DNA of 40,935 nt from a virus (IMGVR_UViG_3300021959_000110:1-40935); one strand, 5' to 3'; counted from the first letter of the stretch, positions 6,550 through 14,628 are shown. The notes: generated by a model not told the origin, from the sequence alone. Numbers and translations are program-made.

Positions 6550-7548
6550 TTGTTTAGTATGCGTACCGCTATAGCGACAGTGATCCTGTCTTCCGTGCCC
6601 TTTGTCTCTTTTGCCGCAGACAAGGTCAGAATTCTACATACGGTAGGCCCCATGTCCTATCATTCATGGATTTATTTTGGCAAAGAAAAAGGAATTTTTG
6701 AGAAACAAGGCATTGATCTTGAAATTTTAGGAAGCGGTGGTTCCGCAGCGAAGACTGATTTGGCGCTAGCCTTAGGAAATGCTGAAGCAAGTTTCAGTGA
6801 CTTTTCTAGCGTTGTAATAACAAATGATAAAGTAGGTGCACCTAAGATTAAAATGGCACTGCCCGTTGATTATGTGGGTAGTGATGTTCTAATTACTCGC
6901 AAACCAATTAAAGATTTAAGTGAACTTAATGGTATGAAATTAGGTGCTAATCCTAATTCAACATCGGCTAAGCTCATGAGCATTGTAGCGCCTGATGTAA
7001 AACCAGATTTTATTAATATTCCAGTTAAGCTTAAAGAAGTTGCTCTTATGAAAGGAGAGATTGACGGATATACTGGATATGTTGCAACGAATATTCCTAG
7101 ACTGGTTGTAGGTCTAAAATTAGAAGAAAACAAGGATTTCTTTGTTACACCACTAGTATCTAGAAACTCATGGACTGTTGGTCGAGGTGTTATTCTTAAT
7201 ACCCAATGGGCTACAGAAAACGAAGATGTTGCTAAAAGATTTATAGAAGCTTCAATTGTATCTATTTTAAACTGCTGGGATGAAACACCAACATGTCTCC
7301 AGTCATTGGAAAAAGTATTAGGTGCCAAGTACGAGGCAGAAGTCGAAACTTATAGAATGAAACATTGGTATGATGATATCGTACTTCGCACAAGGGTATT
7401 TCCTTCAGGACAGTTCTATAGAGACCGATCTGATGATCTTAAGATTTATAGTGATAAGATCGCCAATGCAATGAATTTGAAATTGTTATCTATTGAGGAT
7501 TATTATGTCAACTATTATTCATCAATTGGTGTCTTTGAAAAGAAGTAA
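6550..7548 (+). CDS. ABC transporter substrate-binding protein, NMT1/SsuA-TauA-like
   Basis: A 332-aa secreted protein. Residues 1-22 are a signal peptide ending SFA, followed by a periplasmic binding-protein fold. WIYFGKEKGIFEKQGIDLEI is the hallmark of the NMT1/THI5-like family that binds nitrate, sulfonates, taurine, bicarbonate or thiamine precursors. GMKLGANPNSTSAKLM and GEIDGYTGYVATNIPRLV fit the two-lobe pattern. TTG 6550 is chosen because AGGAG ends 7 bases before it; ATG 6559 would be 16 bases away. It is followed by the cognate permease, overlapping by 44 bases, with no ATPase gene in the window. The ligand cannot be determined. An auxiliary metabolic gene placed directly after regA is unusual. 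Confidence 0.85.
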   Translation: MFSMRTAIATVILSSVPFVSFAADKVRILHTVGPMSYHSWIYFGKEKGIFEKQGIDLEILGSGGSAAKTDLALALGNAEASFSDFSSVVITNDKVGAPKIKMALPVDYVGSDVLITRKPIKDLSELNGMKLGANPNSTSAKLMSIVAPDVKPDFINIPVKLKEVALMKGEIDGYTGYVATNIPRLVVGLKLEENKDFFVTPLVSRNSWTVGRGVILNTQWATENEDVAKRFIEASIVSILNCWDETPTCLQSLEKVLGAKYEAEVETYRMKHWYDDIVLRTRVFPSGQFYRDRSDDLKIYSDKIANAMNLKLLSIEDYYVNYYSSIGVFEKK

Positions 7549-8302
7549 GAAATATTATATACCTGTAATTACATTCACAAGTATTTTGTTTTCTTGGCAA
7601 ATGTTGGCGGCTGGTTTAATACCGCCGCCAACAATAGTTTTTGATTGTTTATTAACTCTTATTGTAGATAATAACTTTCAAAAAGATGTTGGTTACAGTC
7701 TACTTAGATTGATAGTAGGATTTACAATTGGTGCTTCTTTTGGTATGTTAATAGGTACACTTATTGGTTACTATTCTATTGCAAGACATGTATTATTTCC
7801 AATAATTAAATTTGTTATTACAATACCAAAGATAGCATTATTACCATTGTTTCTAATCATATTAGGCATAGGAGAAGAAAGTAAGATAGCCATTATTTCT
7901 CTTGGCACATTTTTTCCAGTTGTTATGGTAACATACTCAAGTGTATTGAGAGTGCCTAAAGGATTGATCGAATCATCTATGGCTCTAGGATTTTCAAGAA
8001 CCTATATGTTGCGTCGTCTAATATTTCCTTATGCCTTACCTAACATTATAAATAGCGCATTTAGACTATCCATTTCTATGGGATTAGTATTACTTGTCGC
8101 TTCAGAAATGGTCGCTTCAAAATATGGACTTGGAAATTTTATTTACTATACTGGTGCTGAATTACAATTAGATAAGATGATTGCTGCTCTTTTTGTTTTA
8201 GGTTTCATTGGTATAGGGTGTAATAAGATAATAGATTTTATGTACAAGTATTTTTGTCATTGGTCTACTTTAAGTGAAGGAGAGAATTATGGACAGAATT
8301 GA
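7505..8302 (+). CDS. ABC transporter permease, SsuC/TauC-like
   Basis: A 265-aa integral membrane protein with about six hydrophobic segments. It carries the BPD_transp_1 EAA loop (ESSMALGFSRTYMLRRLIFP), the contact site for the ATPase subunit. The family pattern PPPTIVFDCL near the N-terminus is typical of nitrate/sulfonate/taurine permeases. ATG 7505 has GAGG 5-6 bases upstream; the upstream TTG 7493 has none. It is probably co-translated with the binding protein and would have to recruit a host ATPase or one encoded elsewhere on the phage. Confidence 0.88.
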   Translation: MSTIIHQLVSLKRSKKYYIPVITFTSILFSWQMLAAGLIPPPTIVFDCLLTLIVDNNFQKDVGYSLLRLIVGFTIGASFGMLIGTLIGYYSIARHVLFPIIKFVITIPKIALLPLFLIILGIGEESKIAIISLGTFFPVVMVTYSSVLRVPKGLIESSMALGFSRTYMLRRLIFPYALPNIINSAFRLSISMGLVLLVASEMVASKYGLGNFIYYTGAELQLDKMIAALFVLGFIGIGCNKIIDFMYKYFCHWSTLSEGENYGQN

Positions 8303-8495
8303 ACTAAGTGAATATTATCACGATGAAAACAGACAACTAAAAGCAATTGTTTATAAAACGCCAACTATGTATTGTATTGATTATGTCAAGGAAGATACTG
8401 TATTTAAAACAGAATCTTTTCCAGGCAAATCGATTCGTTATGTAGAAGACGCCGCAGAAAATTGGGCTCTGGGAATTAAACTTCTCAATGAGTAA
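8289..8495 (+). CDS. Small unknown protein
   Basis: A 68-aa protein (MDRIELSEYYHDENRQLKAIVYKTPTMYCIDY...). ATG 8289 follows AAGGAGAG at the right distance, and the gene overlaps the permease end by 14 bases. The composition suggests a small mixed alpha/beta fold. Function unknown. It ends with an ATGA overlap into the SpeD reading frame. Confidence 0.7.
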   Translation: MDRIELSEYYHDENRQLKAIVYKTPTMYCIDYVKEDTVFKTESFPGKSIRYVEDAAENWALGIKLLNE

Positions 8496-8949
8496 TTTTG
8501 TTTATGATAAAAGGCCAACAATAGGCACAAAAGATGTTCCAGGAGAATCTTGGGACATGTATATTCTCAGAACACTAAAAGAAGAAAGGAGTAAAAAAAT
8601 GTCGTGGGGTTATCATCTAACTGTAGACTGTAAATCCTGCAATCGAGACAAAATCAAGAACGCAGACAATATCAGAAACTTTGCCAAGGCACTTGTTAAG
8701 AACATCGATATGGTAGCATACGGTGAACCACAAGTAGTTCATTTTGGCAGCGAAGATAAGACTGGATATACATTGGTCCAACTTATTGAAACATCAAACA
8801 TTTGTGCCCATTTCTGCGACGACAGCGGCGATTCTTATTTCGACGTATTTAGCTGCAAACCATTTGCAAATGATATTGTAGTTGATACAATCAAAGAATA
8901 TTTTGAACCTGAAGAAGAAAAAGCGAATTTTTTTAATCGACAGGCTTGA
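8488..8949 (+). CDS. speD: S-adenosylmethionine decarboxylase (SpeD) with N-terminal extension
   Basis: Residues 38-153 match SpeD: MSWGYHLTVDCKSC, the cleavage region LIETSNICAHF, and DVFSCKPF near the active-site Cys. The enzyme self-cleaves at the serine to make a pyruvoyl cofactor and supplies decarboxylated SAM for spermidine synthesis; speD is a known T4-like cyanophage gene. The canonical HIS after the serine reads SNI here. There are two possible starts. ATG 8488 overlaps the previous gene by ATGA and adds 37 residues. Internal ATG 8599 has AAAGGAG 7 bases upstream and gives 116 aa, the usual family length. I favour 8599 for the active enzyme. Confidence 0.82.
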   Translation: MSNFVYDKRPTIGTKDVPGESWDMYILRTLKEERSKKMSWGYHLTVDCKSCNRDKIKNADNIRNFAKALVKNIDMVAYGEPQVVHFGSEDKTGYTLVQLIETSNICAHFCDDSGDSYFDVFSCKPFANDIVVDTIKEYFEPEEEKANFFNRQA

Positions 8950-8971
8950 AACTGAATAAAAAATCACTATA

Positions 8972-9010
8972 TATAATAGTGAAGATGCCAAAAGGGTCTT
9001 CACTATTATA
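8972..9010 (+). promoter_or_regulatory. 14-bp perfect hairpin upstream of hsp20
   Basis: TATAATAGTGAAGA pairs without mismatch with TCTTCACTATTATA around an 11-base loop. A further TCACTAT at 8964-8970 competes for the same left arm. It lies between the speD stop and the hsp20 Shine-Dalgarno (9024-9030) and has no following T run, so it is an mRNA stability or attenuation element rather than a simple terminator. Confidence 0.6.
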
Positions 9011-9034
9011 ACCTTGCTAAAACAGGAGGTACTC

Positions 9035-9466
9035 ATGGTACATCAATTTGCACACGCATTTAACGACCCCTTTTTCATTGGCTTTGATCGTCTAGTAAAT
9101 AGACTTGAGAGAGCCGCAAAACCGGTCGACAATTATCCCCCATTTAATATCCTATGTAATTCCGAAGATCAGTTTACTATCGAAATGGCAGTAGCTGGTT
9201 TTACTGAAGAAGATATTGACATTACATATAAGGATAGCACTCTTACAATCACTGCAAACGCTAAAGAAGAAAAGATAGATTATCTACATCGTGGCGTTGC
9301 AAAGCGTGGTTTCACTCGTAAGTTTAATCTTGCTGATACTATCGAAGTAAAGGGAGCCGATCTTAAAAATGGAATGCTTCTAGTTGATTTAGAGAATATA
9401 ATTCCAGAAGAAAAGAAAGCTCGTAAAATTCCACTTGGAAGTAAGCAGACACTCCTGAGTGAGTAA
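9035..9466 (+). CDS. Small heat-shock protein Hsp20
   Basis: A 143-aa alpha-crystallin-type chaperone: FDRLVNRLERAAKPVDNYPPFNIL, then the core QFTIEMAVAGFTEEDIDITY, LTITANAKEEK and RGFTRKFNLADTIEV. The ALKNGxLxV motif appears as LKNGMLLVDL. It is a holdase for unfolding proteins and is frequent in T4-like marine phages. ATG 9035 has AGGAGGT 4-5 bases upstream; TTG 9014 is less likely. A strong terminator follows. Confidence 0.93.
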   Translation: MVHQFAHAFNDPFFIGFDRLVNRLERAAKPVDNYPPFNILCNSEDQFTIEMAVAGFTEEDIDITYKDSTLTITANAKEEKIDYLHRGVAKRGFTRKFNLADTIEVKGADLKNGMLLVDLENIIPEEKKARKIPLGSKQTLLSE

Positions 9467-9473
9467 ACTACTT

Positions 9474-9500
9474 GGCGGGGGTTAATCCCCCGCCTCTTTT
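9474..9500 (+). terminator. Rho-independent terminator after hsp20
   Basis: An 8-bp GC stem (GGCGGGGG with CCCCCGCC), loop TTAAT, then the T-rich tail TCTTTT. It begins 8 bases after the hsp20 stop. Confidence 0.93.
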
Positions 9501-9514
9501 GAGATAGTAAATCA

Positions 9515-9522
9515 TATAAATA
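9515..9522 (+). promoter_or_regulatory. T4-type late promoter
   Basis: A perfect TATAAATA between the hsp20 terminator and the next gene, 28 bases before its start. This is the box read by T4 late RNA polymerase with gp55/gp45, and the intergenic position supports real use. Confidence 0.8.
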
Positions 9523-9549
9523 TGTTTTTAAAATAAAAAAGGTAAAATA

Positions 9550-9843
9550 ATGGCAACAGTAGACTCCTTTGATTTTGACTTTGGATTTTCCGCAGTCACA
9601 GAACAAGAATTAGCCATTGTACAACAACTTGCGGCAGAGAAAGAAGAAGCTGCCAGTGCCGCGACTTTATCAACTTCCGAAAAGGAAGCACTAGAGAATA
9701 AGATTAATACTCTCTATAATATGTTTCAACCACTGTTGAACAATTTAGCAGCAAATCCAGAAAAAGACTACATTTACTGGCCTGAACGTCTATCAAAGAT
9801 CGAAGCATTTAGAGATAAATTAGATGCGGTTTATACCGAATAA
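9550..9843 (+). CDS. Late-expressed conserved phage protein
   Basis: A 97-aa acidic protein: MATVDSFDFDFGFSAVTEQELA, a helical Glu/Ala-rich middle, then DYIYWPERLSKIEAFRDKLDAV. It resembles a small protein common in T4-like marine phages whose role I do not know. Its TATAAATA promoter and isolation between a terminator and the uvsX promoter imply late, perhaps virion or assembly, function. Confidence 0.75.
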   Translation: MATVDSFDFDFGFSAVTEQELAIVQQLAAEKEEAASAATLSTSEKEALENKINTLYNMFQPLLNNLAANPEKDYIYWPERLSKIEAFRDKLDAVYTE

Positions 9844-9848
9844 ATCTC

Positions 9849-9877
9849 TTTACTTTCCGATCAAAGTATAGTATGGT
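9849..9877 (+). promoter_or_regulatory. Sigma70-like promoter before uvsX
   Basis: TTTACT, exactly 17 bases, then TATGGT, 29 bases before the uvsX start and directly after the preceding stop. It resembles the gp44 and rnh promoters in the window. Confidence 0.65.
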
Positions 9878-9906
9878 AATTTTTTTAATCAACACTGAGG
9901 TGATAT

Positions 9907-10944
9907 ATGTCAACGAATCTATTAGATAAGTTGGTGAAGAATAGTTCTGTCAAGTTGACGGACACTCTTACCAACTCGCGCATTTATGGTAAAAAAGACA
10001 TGGTGCCTACTCAAGTCCCCATGTTAAATGTTGCTCTCTCAGGTCGTGTTGACGGCGGTCTAACTCCTGGTCTCACGGTCCTTGCAGGTCCGTCTAAACA
10101 TTTCAAGACGGCGTTCTCTCTTATCATGGCGGCCGCCTACCTAGATAAGTATGAGGACGGAGCAGTTCTATTCTATGACTCAGAGTTCGGCACACCGCAG
10201 AACTACTTTGACGCCTTTGGCGTTGATATGAGTCGTGTTGTTCATACGCCGATTACTGATGTTGAAGAACTAAAGTTTGACATTATGAAACAACTAGAAG
10301 GAATTGAGAGGGGCGACCGTGTCTGTATTGTTATCGATTCTATTGGTAATCTTGCGTCGAAGAAAGAAGTTGAAGACGCACTAGCTGGTAAGTCAGTTGC
10401 TGACATGTCTCGTGCAAAGGCAATGAAGTCACTTTTCCGCATGATAACACCACATCTTACACTTAAAGATATTCCACTCATTGCAGTCAATCATACTTAC
10501 AAAGAGATTGGTTTATTTCCTAAAGACATTGTTGGTGGCGGCACTGGCATCTATTACTCTGCGGATACTATTTGGATACTTGGCCGTCAACAAGAAAAAG
10601 ATGGTGCAGATATTGCCGGTTATCACTTCATTATTAATGTTGAAAAGTCTCGTTATGTTAGAGAGAAGTCAAAGATTCCTATTACTGTTACTTGGGAAGG
10701 CGGCATTAATAAATGGTCAGGTCTTCTTGACTCGGCACTTGAATCAGGTTATATTGTAAAACCAAGTAATGGTTGGTACCAACGAGCCGATGGCGAAGAA
10801 AAGTATCGTGCTAAAGATATTCAAAGTAATAAAGATTTCTGGTTAACTATGTTTAAAGAAACTGACTTTGTTGATTATCTAAAACACAAGTATTCAGTTG
10901 GTGATGTTAAAATGATTGCAGACGAGGAGGAAATAAATGATTGA
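9907..10944 (+). CDS. uvsX: UvsX RecA-like recombinase
   Basis: A 345-aa protein (T4 UvsX 391 aa). Walker A is GPSKHFKT in LTVLAGPSKHFKTAFSL (about 60-67), and Walker B is VCIVIDSIGNLAS. It has DSEFGTPQNYFDAFGVDM and the DNA-binding loop region with GGGTGIYYSADT. It catalyses ATP-dependent strand exchange for recombination-dependent replication and repair. It overlaps gene 41 by 8 bases; uvsX followed by 41 is the usual order in T4-like phages. Confidence 0.95.
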   Translation: MSTNLLDKLVKNSSVKLTDTLTNSRIYGKKDMVPTQVPMLNVALSGRVDGGLTPGLTVLAGPSKHFKTAFSLIMAAAYLDKYEDGAVLFYDSEFGTPQNYFDAFGVDMSRVVHTPITDVEELKFDIMKQLEGIERGDRVCIVIDSIGNLASKKEVEDALAGKSVADMSRAKAMKSLFRMITPHLTLKDIPLIAVNHTYKEIGLFPKDIVGGGTGIYYSADTIWILGRQQEKDGADIAGYHFIINVEKSRYVREKSKIPITVTWEGGINKWSGLLDSALESGYIVKPSNGWYQRADGEEKYRAKDIQSNKDFWLTMFKETDFVDYLKHKYSVGDVKMIADEEEIND

Positions 10945-12352
10945 ACCCCTCATTCTAGGAGGACTTTTATACAATGAAGAATACACAAGGAAAGTAATAC
11001 CGTTTTTAAAAGAAGATTATTTTGAAAGTTTTGAAAGTAAAAATATCTACAAAGTTATAGATGAGTATATTAAAACCTATAACGAAATACCAACAAAAGA
11101 TGCTGTTCGATTCTCTATCGAAGAAAAAAGAAATCTTACTGAAGAACAGTTTAAAACCATCAATGATAAAATCAACGACCTAAATTATAACGAAAGCAAT
11201 AGCTTAAACTGGATGATCGACAATACCGAAAAGTTTTGTCAAGATCGTGCTGTTTACAATGCGATTCGTAGTTCTATTGTTATTCTTGATAATAAAGATA
11301 AGAACAATGATAAGGGTGCAATTCCAAAGATTTTGTCTGATGCACTTGGTGTTTCTTTTGATAATAATATTGGCCATGACTTTCTAGAAAATACGAATGA
11401 ACGATATGAATTTTATCATAAGAAAGAAGAAAGACTTCCTTTTGATATTGAACTGTTAAACACAATTACAAAAGGTGGCCTGCCTAAGAAGTCTTTGAAT
11501 ATTGTTCTCGCAGGCACAGGCGTCGGTAAGTCTCTGGCTATGTGTCACTTCGCTGCGACAAATCTAATGCATGGTAAGAATGTATTGTACATTACCATGG
11601 AAATGGCAGAAGAACGAATCGCTGAACGAATCGATGCAAATCTATTAGATGCTTCTATCGACGAAGTAAACATGATGCCTAAAGATATCTTTGAGCGTAG
11701 AGTTTCAAGGTTAAAAGATAAAACGCCAAGTAAACTAATTATCAAAGAATATCCTACTGCATCTGCTGGCAGTGGTCACTTTCGACACCTTATCGATGAA
11801 TTAAAGATCAAAAAGAATTTTGTTCCAGATATCATCTATATCGACTATCTAAACATCTGTATGTCGAGTCGTTTACGCAATGGTCAAAATGTAAATTCTT
11901 ATACATATGTAAAAGCGATTGCTGAAGAACTTCGTGGCCTTGCCGTAGAGTTCAATGTACCAATCGTTTCTGCTACTCAAACAACTCGGTCTGGTTATAC
12001 TAACTCAGATGTTGGTCTTGAAGATACCTCAGAGTCGTTTGGTCTACCTGCAACAGCCGATTTTATGTTTGCTCTTATTTCTACAGAAGAACTAGAGTCA
12101 CTAAACCAAATCATGGTCAAACAGTTAAAGAATCGATGGGCAGATCCAAACATGCACAAACGATTCGTTATAGGTATCGATAGAGCCAAAATGAGATTCT
12201 ATAATGTCGAAGCCTCTGCACAAGATGGTCTTGTTGATGACACACCTGTTATGAGTAAAAGCAATTTTGGTGAACGATGGGATGAAGAAGAACTAGATGC
12301 CAAGTTACCAAAGAAATTTAACAAGAACAGTCTTTGGCAAGGATTTCAATAA
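10937..12352 (+). CDS. 41: Replicative DNA helicase, gp41-like
   Basis: A 471-aa DnaB-family helicase (T4 gp41 475 aa). Walker A is AGTGVGKS in NIVLAGTGVGKSLAMCHF, Walker B is DIIYIDYLNIC, and an IVSATQTTRSG segment holds the motif-H3 glutamine. The N-terminal 150 residues form the helical collar. It unwinds DNA as a hexamer at the fork and recruits primase gp61 (not in the window). GAGGAGGAAATAA inside the uvsX end supplies the Shine-Dalgarno for ATG 10937. Confidence 0.95.
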   Translation: MIEPLILGGLLYNEEYTRKVIPFLKEDYFESFESKNIYKVIDEYIKTYNEIPTKDAVRFSIEEKRNLTEEQFKTINDKINDLNYNESNSLNWMIDNTEKFCQDRAVYNAIRSSIVILDNKDKNNDKGAIPKILSDALGVSFDNNIGHDFLENTNERYEFYHKKEERLPFDIELLNTITKGGLPKKSLNIVLAGTGVGKSLAMCHFAATNLMHGKNVLYITMEMAEERIAERIDANLLDASIDEVNMMPKDIFERRVSRLKDKTPSKLIIKEYPTASAGSGHFRHLIDELKIKKNFVPDIIYIDYLNICMSSRLRNGQNVNSYTYVKAIAEELRGLAVEFNVPIVSATQTTRSGYTNSDVGLEDTSESFGLPATADFMFALISTEELESLNQIMVKQLKNRWADPNMHKRFVIGIDRAKMRFYNVEASAQDGLVDDTPVMSKSNFGERWDEEELDAKLPKKFNKNSLWQGFQ

Positions 12353-12573
12353 TGTCATATAAAGTGTCAGAAGAAGATGATGGTTTCTATATTATAGAAA
12401 ACAATGAGTTAAAAATAACAAGATATTCATCTAGGGATAAGGCAGAACAAACCTGCCGCAAGTTAAACTTAGGCAGTGGATTTCAAGGAAAAACTCCTGC
12501 CTTTTTTAGTTATGAAAACAACAATGTCGTATACGATTATACAGAAGACAGTGAATATGTTTGGGAAGAATAA
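12352..12573 (+). CDS. Small unknown protein
   Basis: A 73-aa acidic protein (MSYKVSEEDDGFYIIENNELKITRYSSRDKAEQTCRKLNLGSGF). Its ATG overlaps the gp41 stop (TAATG). The pattern of a short beta hairpin followed by a helix with an EA.C.K.N core is common among small T4-like phage proteins of unknown role. It is the last gene before a terminator. Confidence 0.7.
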   Translation: MSYKVSEEDDGFYIIENNELKITRYSSRDKAEQTCRKLNLGSGFQGKTPAFFSYENNNVVYDYTEDSEYVWEE

Positions 12574-12600
12574 AAAAGCCGCTTCGAAGAGCGGCTTTTT
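12572..12600 (+). terminator. Rho-independent terminator after the gp41 operon
   Basis: AGCCGCT pairs with AGCGGCT, flanked by A6 and T5 so the stem extends bidirectionally. It starts at the stop codon of the preceding gene. Confidence 0.93.
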
Positions 12601-12755
12601 ACTTGGACCGTGTTGTCGAGCAGAACCCCACTGGCGGACTTTCCGCAACCTCGACTTTTCCTGGTGAATTTATTTTTCTCAACCCTTGCCTCTTATGTTA
12701 TGAAAACACATTACACGCACCCTTTCTATTTATACAAAAAAATTTTAAAAACATC
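12601..12755 (+). other. Noncoding gap with a possible structured element
   Basis: No gene is supported here. At 12615-12656 GTCGAG and CTCGAC can pair around an inner GCGGA/TCCGC hairpin, giving a possible short structured RNA downstream of the terminator. The rest, up to the promoter at 12756, is AT-rich without visible motifs. Confidence 0.3.
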
Positions 12756-12784
12756 TTGACAAAAGGATTTTTTTATCCTAGGAT
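12756..12784 (+). promoter_or_regulatory. Sigma70-like promoter
   Basis: Consensus TTGACA, 17 bases, TAGGAT, ending 29 bases before the start of the next gene. With the terminator upstream this marks a new transcription unit. Confidence 0.82.
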
Positions 12785-12813
12785 GGATTAAATTAATTTA
12801 ATGGAGTAATGTA

Positions 12814-13926
12814 ATGGCTCTCAGCGTAAAGATTCGCCGTAAGAAGAAGGCATATGACCGCCTTAAGAAAGGCAATGCTTCTCAAATTTCGATGAAAGAA
12901 GGATATCGAAAGTATGTCCAATCATTTTATTTAGAAGTCGAATCTAAAGAAGTACAGAAGATAATTAACGACTGGCTTAAAGCGAACAAGAGTCGAACGG
13001 ATTATGCTGCCATTATGAAGAATGAAATCTGGCGTTGGTCTAAGAATCATATTGCTGCTTACTGTTATTGGGACAAAAACGGTCCAGAGAAAGCACCTGA
13101 AGAGACCGTCGAATGGATGGAAAATTGTTTTCAAGAACTTATTCAACGCGGCAAACAAACTGCCAAAAAGGCAAAAAAGAAGGAGGAAAAGAAACAATCT
13201 TATCGTCCTTCGATACAAGACCGTATGCGTGAACAGTTAGCGGATATCGTTGCACAGTTAGAGGAATGGATAGATGAACAACCATCGAAGACGCTTCCTA
13301 AAGTCTTCGAATATCTAAAATCGAACAATGTAGCACAGGTGCATATCAAACCTATTCGTGAATACTATGCTCCTATGCGTGAAGAGTTTGTTACTCTTAC
13401 GAAGAAGGACTGTCCTTCAGATTTGTTGGAAGGGTACTCACATCTTACTAAGACACAAATTAAGTTGTTTATCGCTTTCTTCGATCACCTTCTATCTGAA
13501 CTTGATTTGTATGAAAATACAAAGAAGGCTACTCGTAAGAAACGCACACCTCGTCCTATGACGAAAGATAAACAAATTAAGAATATCAAATACAAGAAGG
13601 AAGATTCAGAATACAAATTAGCTAGTATTGATCCTATAAATATAATTGATGCTAGTTATCTGTATGTCTTTAATACTAGATATAAAGAATTCATAATTTA
13701 TGTTTCTGAATCAGGACTTGCACTGAAAGGCACTACTCTTCAGAACTTTAATCCTGAAATGTCTATGAAAAAGAAACTGAGAAAACCAGAAGAATTTCTT
13801 AAAGACATTATGAAGAAAACACCTAAGAGTATTGAAAAACTATTCAATGAATTAAGTACAAAATCTTCTAACAACTTACCAGGTAGAATCAATACAGACT
13901 GTATTATTCTGAAAGCGATAAAGTAG
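12814..13926 (+). CDS. Conserved-type phage protein, unknown
   Basis: A 370-aa, strongly basic protein. N-terminal helices carry KKEGYRKYVQSFY and a WLKANKSRTDYAAIMKNEIWRW segment. A Lys-rich linker (KKAKKKEEKKQ) lies near 120, and a second helical domain contains LTKTQIKLFIAFFDHLL. A basic hinge RKKRTPRPMTKDKQIK precedes a beta-rich end with YLYVFNTRYKEFIIYVSESGLALKG. I recall similar proteins in marine T4-like phages but no function; nucleic-acid binding is inferred from charge. ATG 12814 follows GGAG. A TATAAATA string at 13636 is internal and disregarded. Confidence 0.8.
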   Translation: MALSVKIRRKKKAYDRLKKGNASQISMKEGYRKYVQSFYLEVESKEVQKIINDWLKANKSRTDYAAIMKNEIWRWSKNHIAAYCYWDKNGPEKAPEETVEWMENCFQELIQRGKQTAKKAKKKEEKKQSYRPSIQDRMREQLADIVAQLEEWIDEQPSKTLPKVFEYLKSNNVAQVHIKPIREYYAPMREEFVTLTKKDCPSDLLEGYSHLTKTQIKLFIAFFDHLLSELDLYENTKKATRKKRTPRPMTKDKQIKNIKYKKEDSEYKLASIDPINIIDASYLYVFNTRYKEFIIYVSESGLALKGTTLQNFNPEMSMKKKLRKPEEFLKDIMKKTPKSIEKLFNELSTKSSNNLPGRINTDCIILKAIK

Positions 13927-13928
13927 AT

Positions 13929-14342
13929 ATGGACGAAATCACTTTTACACCGGAAGACGAAAACAAACCTACTCAGAAGATTGTATTGGATAAGACGGAT
14001 AATATCGTTGCGTTTCCTAAGTCTAATATTCGAAGGCCTCCTCAATCGGTCGAAGAGCTTCGAAACAATTTGCGTGACGATCAAATGAAGGTGGTTATCG
14101 ATTTATCAATGAACATCGTCTATAACATCATTCAAAACCTAGATGATATTGGTATTGATTTCGAAACCAATCCAAACGCAAATGATATTATGTTCTGTGT
14201 CGAATCGCTTAAGTCGATGATTATGCGAACCTATGGATTAGACCATCCTCTTCAGTTAATAGCGGAAGAAGTGTTAGACATAGAAGATCCAGACGAAATT
14301 ATAGGCCAATTTTTAGGTGATCTAGACCTGCCTACCGGATAA
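13929..14342 (+). CDS. Acidic phage protein, unknown
   Basis: A 137-aa protein with a disordered acidic N-terminus (TFTPEDENKPTQK) and a helical core NIVYNIIQNLDDIGIDFETNPNANDIMFCVESLKSMI. It ends in the acidic tail IGQFLGDLDLPTG. It starts 3 bases after the previous stop, so it is co-transcribed. Not recognised. The charge complements the basic protein upstream, so a pair is conceivable but unsupported. Confidence 0.75.
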   Translation: MDEITFTPEDENKPTQKIVLDKTDNIVAFPKSNIRRPPQSVEELRNNLRDDQMKVVIDLSMNIVYNIIQNLDDIGIDFETNPNANDIMFCVESLKSMIMRTYGLDHPLQLIAEEVLDIEDPDEIIGQFLGDLDLPTG

Positions 14343-14392
14343 GTTATTGATTTTCTTATCGAAAAAAAATTAAATTTTTTTAAAAAAAATGC

Positions 14393-14421
14393 TTGACTTT
14401 TCTTTTCAAAACGAATATCCT
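14393..14421 (+). promoter_or_regulatory. Sigma70-like promoter with MKTNR leader
   Basis: TTGACT, 17 bases, TATCCT (a TATAAT follows at once). Seven bases after the -10 box the transcript would begin with ATGAAAACGAATCGAG (14428-14443), a leader found in nearly the same place after the promoters at 27214 and 28727. Confidence 0.75.
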
Positions 14422-14454
14422 TATAATATGAAAACGAATCGAGAAAGAAAAGAA

Positions 14455-14628
14455 ATGAAAGTATACCGAATCAACTGCACCAATCTCAAATTTCAAAACA
14501 CTTATCAACTTTCACAGCTTTTTTCCTCAGAAGAAAAAGCAGTAGCATTTATCGAAGAGCTCGATAGAAAAGACAATGATAAGTGGTGGGAATATGATTA
14601 CGAAATCGTAGAGGAGTCAGTAATATGA
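14455..14628 (+). CDS. Small unknown protein
   Basis: A 57-aa protein (MKVYRINCTNLKFQNTYQLSQLFSSEEKAVAFIEEL...). ATG 14455 is taken because the promoter fires close to 14428. The in-frame ATG 14428 would add nine residues, MKTNRERKE, and cannot be excluded as a leaderless start. Function unknown; the SSEEKAVAFIEEL helix is common in small phage proteins. Confidence 0.65.
   Translation: MKVYRINCTNLKFQNTYQLSQLFSSEEKAVAFIEELDRKDNDKWWEYDYEIVEESVI

Noticed and set aside
12476-12791. Two overlapping plus-strand frames across the gp41 terminator
   Set aside because: They read through a strong terminator and a promoter and show no protein-like features.
13636-13643. TATAAATA late-promoter strings inside genes (also 2331, 5954, 29363)
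   Set aside because: They lie within coding sequence not next to late-type genes and are expected by chance in AT-rich DNA.
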